From Ophioceras dolichostomum (lineage: Eukaryota > Ascomycota > Sordariomycetes > Magnaporthales > Ophioceraceae), in assembly GCA_003049485.1 (NCBI GenBank), contig PYST01000025.1, forward strand, positions 62,001 to 126,000: a stretch of 64,000 nt of DNA. Reading direction: 5' to 3'. The notes beneath the pieces were generated by a model. It was not told the origin of the DNA. It was given only the letters and a program-made list of their open reading frames with translations, and ran no database searches. How positions within the stretch are numbered: the stretch's first letter is position 1; the number at the start of each line of letters is the position of its first letter. Positions 59,064-64,000 of the stretch are shown piece by piece. The position numbers and the translations under genes are program-made.

Positions 59064-59430
59064 CCTTCGGGCTCGGAAGAGGGGGGGTCACATCAGATCT
59101 CTCATGGATCACACTTAGGGGCTCTCACTCAGACTAGGTGGTCGGATGGTTACGTGGACGTGGGCTGTCGGCTATCCACGACATTCGTCGATACGCTAAT
59201 GAGATTTTTTTGGGGTAAAAAAACATAACGCTCCTTTCAAACCATCGCCATTATGTGAAATCGCCAGATCGTTATCATAGGTACCTACCTACCTAGGTTA
59301 GTAGGTGCCTGGGTCGGTATCCGACCGGACCCTGATCCCGTCGTCCTACGATTGACTAGAGCCCCAAGCTATTAAAACTCCCTAACACCAACTTAACGTA
59401 CCTTGCCTCGCCATACTCCTAGAAATTGGA
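59064..59430. other. Tail-to-tail intergenic region
   Basis: 3' ends of the GH5 and STAND-like genes. Contains a palindromic tract GGTACCTACCTACCTAGG at 59279-59310. No gene. Confidence 0.7.
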
Positions 59431-61527
59431 TCATCTCTGAAGGATCTTGAGCCTTTCCTGGGGGAGGAACAGGAGCTCGACAAAGTCCAACCTGGTGGCG
59501 CTGGAAAAGAGGAACTTGAGGGTCGCAGCACACCCCCCGTGCCTGTGGATGCGGACGAGGTAGCCGACGATGTACGCAGCGCCGTGCAGCCTCTCGGGAG
59601 GCTCTTTCCAGTGCTTCAGCCCGTCGATGACGAGGAGGACAGTCACCTCGGCAGGGAGCTGCCGCAGCAGATCGCCGAGCACCGAACAGGCGCTAGCCGC
59701 GTCTTCGGGGTCGAGACGACCGACGGCGCCCTGCCAGGCCTCGGCGTCGAACTCGCGGTAGCCGTCGACGAGCTGGAGGAGGAGCGACATGGCCATCTCG
59801 CTGGGGGCCGCGTTCGGGTCGTCCGCGACGTGCCTGTGGCGCGAGCAGAAGAACGAGAGCACGACCTGCCCCGCCCTGCCTCTCGGGTCGCTCTCGAGCT
59901 GCCGCGCGCGCGCCTCCGCGACGCGGATGACCGCTTCCGCGCTGGCGACCGACATGTCGACCGCCGCCGGCCTCCTCCACGAGTCGGCGTCGACGAGGAG
60001 CATACCAGCCTCGTCTCCGGCGAGCCACTGGCTCAGGCGGCGGTCGGACCGGATCTCGCCGAGCCGGTCCTCGTCGACGTCGCACCCCGGCCGCCGGATG
60101 GACGCGCGCACGGCAGCCGCGTCTTCGGGCGCGAGCTCACTGTCGTACAGGTGGTCGATGAGGAACTTGTTGACCATCTCGCCGGACACCGTTGGCGGCA
60201 ACGCCAGCAGCTGCCTCGGCGGCGGCTTGTGCGTGTAGGTGTAGTAGGTCTGCGCCCGCGTCGAGCTCTGCAGGAACTCTCGCAGAAGATCCTGGTGCAG
60301 GTCCTGGTGCATACCCCTTATGCTTCCGGAGACGTGCGAGTTCTGGTCGCTGAGGTTCTGGCCCGCCCGCTCCACGCTGCCCAGAATCTGTGCGTTCTGC
60401 TGGCTCACTTCTCGGTGGAGGTACAGCATGCCGTGTTGAGCGTGCAAGTTTTGGTGAACAAGGTGGGCGACTCCTTCTCCAAGCAGCCCCAATGTCTGTT
60501 GCACACGCTTGTCTGACAGCAGCGAGTAGTGGTCGTCCACTCGCTTGGCCAGGCGCTCGACCTTCTTCGAGCAGTCCTTGAGCTTTTGAGGGAATCCCGT
60601 GGGATCCGTAATGAGCCGTGCCCCCGTGGCTTTGGGCGGCCGTTGCAATAACGTCAGTCAGTCATGTCAGCATATCGGCGTTTGAGAAATCAGGGGTAGG
60701 GCCGCGCCTCCCTACCAATCGACGGTTTTATGAACCAGGCCAGGATGGTGGCCATCAGCTCGAAGAGGGACTGGTACAGGGCAGCCGCACGGCGGTGCAG
60801 CTCCTCGTCATCGAAGCGCTCGCGCAGTCGTGCCGTGCTGTCGCTCATGACGAAGGGGATGTTCTCAACGGCATCCAGGATCTCTTGGCGGTAATGCACC
60901 GTCGTCTCAAGCGCCGCGAAGATGATGCCGAGCCCGCCGCCCAGGACGGAGAGGTATGAGTCTGTCGGGATGACCCGGACCAGCGTCTTACCCACCCCGG
61001 CGTTGTTGCACAGTGCTCGGAAGGCGGTCTTCATCTTGCCGGCGAAACCGGGCGGCACGACGCTGCTTTTGTCTGCGAGCTGCTCAATAGCCACGCGGGC
61101 AGTATCGAGGGAGTTTTCGACCTCGGCCCATGTCTCAACGGCGGCCAGGCCGAGGCCCTCGAGCTTGCGCTTTTTGCAGAGCTTGTTGGCGACCTCCACC
61201 AGGGCGTTCTGCGCCCTCACGGGCTCCTTGTATATTTCTTCTAACAGGCTACATCGGAGTGTCAGCACCACAGTGATCCCCTCCACGTCAATCCAGGCTT
61301 GGTAATCGGTGCTGATGGTGGACTTACACTGCATCGAGACTCGCGGTGCCATGCTGGAGACTCGTTAGAGGCGCCGGGGCACCCCGTGGCTCCCAGGGAG
61401 TGGCTTGGCCGAGGACTGGGTGCGAGGCCAGCCCCGACTCCCCACGCTGAGTAGCGAGGGTATACTCCTGCTCTGGCCTTGCAGCTTGAGCAAGTGCCGC
61501 TAGAGGTGGAGTTGCCACAGAATCCAT
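59431..61527 (-). CDS. STAND-related protein with DUF7708-like N-terminus
   Basis: Exons 61527-61328, 61248-60716 and 60629-59431 give 643 residues. After 67 low-complexity residues comes a helical domain (ALVEVANKLCKKRKLEGLGL, TWAEVENSLDTA, VIPTDSYLSVLGGGLGIIF, DEELHRRAAALYQSLFELM). This resembles the DUF7708-type N-terminal domain found on fungal STAND/NACHT-like proteins. The C-terminal half (MLLVDADSW, VVLSFFCSRHRH, SLLLQLVDGY, VTVLLVIDGL, KFLFSSATR) follows the order of a P-loop NTPase. No GxxxxGKS Walker A is visible where it should lie, although VTVLLVIDGL looks like Walker B. No WD40, ankyrin or TPR repeats follow. Function unknown; related fungal proteins are often linked to non-self recognition. 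Confidence 0.7.
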
Positions 61528-63020
<1,493 letters not shown>

Positions 63021-63057
63021 CTATCGGCTCGCGCTCGCATCTACCTAGCTTCGTAAT

Positions 63058-63956
63058 ATGGCGGCCGTTGCCGGACCTGTGGCGTCTGATAGCTTCTCAT
63101 CAAGCTACCTGGGCCAGGGTGAGGATAGCAGAGCTCCAGGTGGTCTTGCTGATGATCCGGGTGAGGGTGCATATTTCATGGCGAAAATCGAATCGATTGA
63201 CAAGATGAAGATGGACGAGTCGAGCTCTGACGAACTGAGCCCTGAAGATTCAAACACCGACAAGTCCAATATTGCCGACACCGCAGCCGAAAAGACAAGC
63301 ACCAACACGTCTGGCAGCGACGGTACCTGCGCCGACAAGCGTGACGTCGAGAAGCCACAGAAAGGCTTGCCTGCCCACGGGAGTGCGAGCCCGACAGAGG
63401 CGGATAGGACCATGAAATTAGAAGCGAGGAAGCTTAGGCGAAAGCTGGTCGTCGCTCTGGATGCGCTTGAGGATAGCATCGATGATGAGAGCTCGAATGG
63501 CATATCCGCCAGGATTCAGGAAAATCTGACCGATGTCCGTGGATTATTTCAGGAGCTCCAGTAAGCCTCAGTCCCAGTCCCAGTCCCAGATCGAGCTCAT
63601 TCTAGCATCGTTACTAACGAGTTGCCTCCCTGACCCACAACAGCAAGATGGCCGCCCTTGGCAAAAGGGGCAACGACAATGGGATCGGCTCAGAGGGTAG
63701 TAGGCATGGTGGCTTCAAAGCCAAGCAGGTCACCATGGAGCTATACAAGAAGATGCTACTGCATGATGATCAAGACTCTGCAACGGCCATTGTCGCCTTC
63801 TACCGCATCCTGCCCACCGCCACTCGGAAGTCGAAGTCCGAGGCGCTTCCAACCAACGAAAGGGGGCCACAGCGCCTCGCCATCTTCTCGAGCAAGCTGT
63901 CAACCGAGTTGGAGGACATCACCAAGATCACCACCAGATCCCGACCCGCCATGTAA
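63058..63956 (+). CDS. Small acidic orphan protein
   Basis: Two exons, 63058-63560 and 63644-63956, give 271 residues. The junction FQEL-HKMAALGKRG uses GTAAGC and CAACAG and keeps the frame. The N-terminal half is Ser/Asp/Glu-rich and disordered (KMDESSSDELSPEDSNTDKS). The second half has plausible helices: KLEARKLRRKLVVALDALED and VTMELYKKMLLHDDQDSATA. No signal peptide, membrane segment or recognised family. The frame ends 44 bp before the window edge, so an additional 3' exon cannot be ruled out. It is divergent from the STAND-like gene. Confidence 0.6.
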
Positions 63957-64000
63957 GCTGCTTCCCAGCTACCTAGGCGACCTAGGATCTGGATAGTTGT

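Overview
This is a nuclear genome segment of a filamentous ascomycete, most likely a Sordariomycete. The evidence is short GT-AG introns (mostly 50-180 nt), roughly 55 % G+C coding sequence, mould-type families (CYP51B-like sterol demethylase, Zn2Cys6 regulator with fungal-specific middle region, DUF3074, BTB, secreted GH5) and no bacterial-style operons. No rRNA, tRNA, CRISPR or intact transposon was recognised. The species cannot be named from the sequence. Two assembly gaps (Ns) lie at 24615-24647 and 54490-54602.

Layout. 0.7-16 kb is gene-dense housekeeping: an amino-acid permease (-), ER alpha-1,2-mannosidase of GH47 (-), ATG10 (+) tail-to-tail with a U2B''/U1A-type snRNP protein (-), the Arp2/3 subunit ARC40 (+) tail-to-tail with HIS1 (-), and a DUF3074 START-like protein (-). 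16.7-18.7 kb carries the azole-target sterol 14-alpha-demethylase CYP51 (-). 21.9-29.5 kb has two unrecognised but clearly coding fungal proteins separated by a 4.7 kb gene-free stretch. 31.3-32.9 kb is a pyroglutamyl peptidase I. 33.3-39.1 kb is the oddest block: a 1063-residue low-complexity nuclear-looking protein flanked by a decayed glutamine/alanine-repeat pseudogene on one side and a short inverted relic of its own repeat region on the other. 39.9-41.4 kb is an Old Yellow Enzyme family oxidoreductase; 44.4-45.8 kb a BTB protein with a tiny first exon; 48.7-51.7 kb a Zn2Cys6 transcription factor with 5.8 kb of gene-free DNA upstream; 57.5-59.1 kb a secreted GH5 mannanase-like enzyme; 59.4-61.5 kb a STAND-related protein without a visible P-loop; and 63.1-64.0 kb an orphan acidic protein whose start codon lies 39 nt after a 719 bp perfect CT repeat.

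Gene models were built by eye from splice consensus, reading phase and conserved protein motifs; each multi-exon model given here keeps an open frame across its junctions. The genes do not form an obvious pathway or secondary-metabolite cluster. They look like independent units, often in divergent or tail-to-tail pairs. The main unexplained structure is repetitive: homogenised minisatellites in promoters, recurring CCTAGGTAGGTA-type palindromic tracts between genes, poly-T/poly-G tracts, and the repeat-gene relics at 33-39 kb, whose nonsense codons are all explicable as C-to-T changes.
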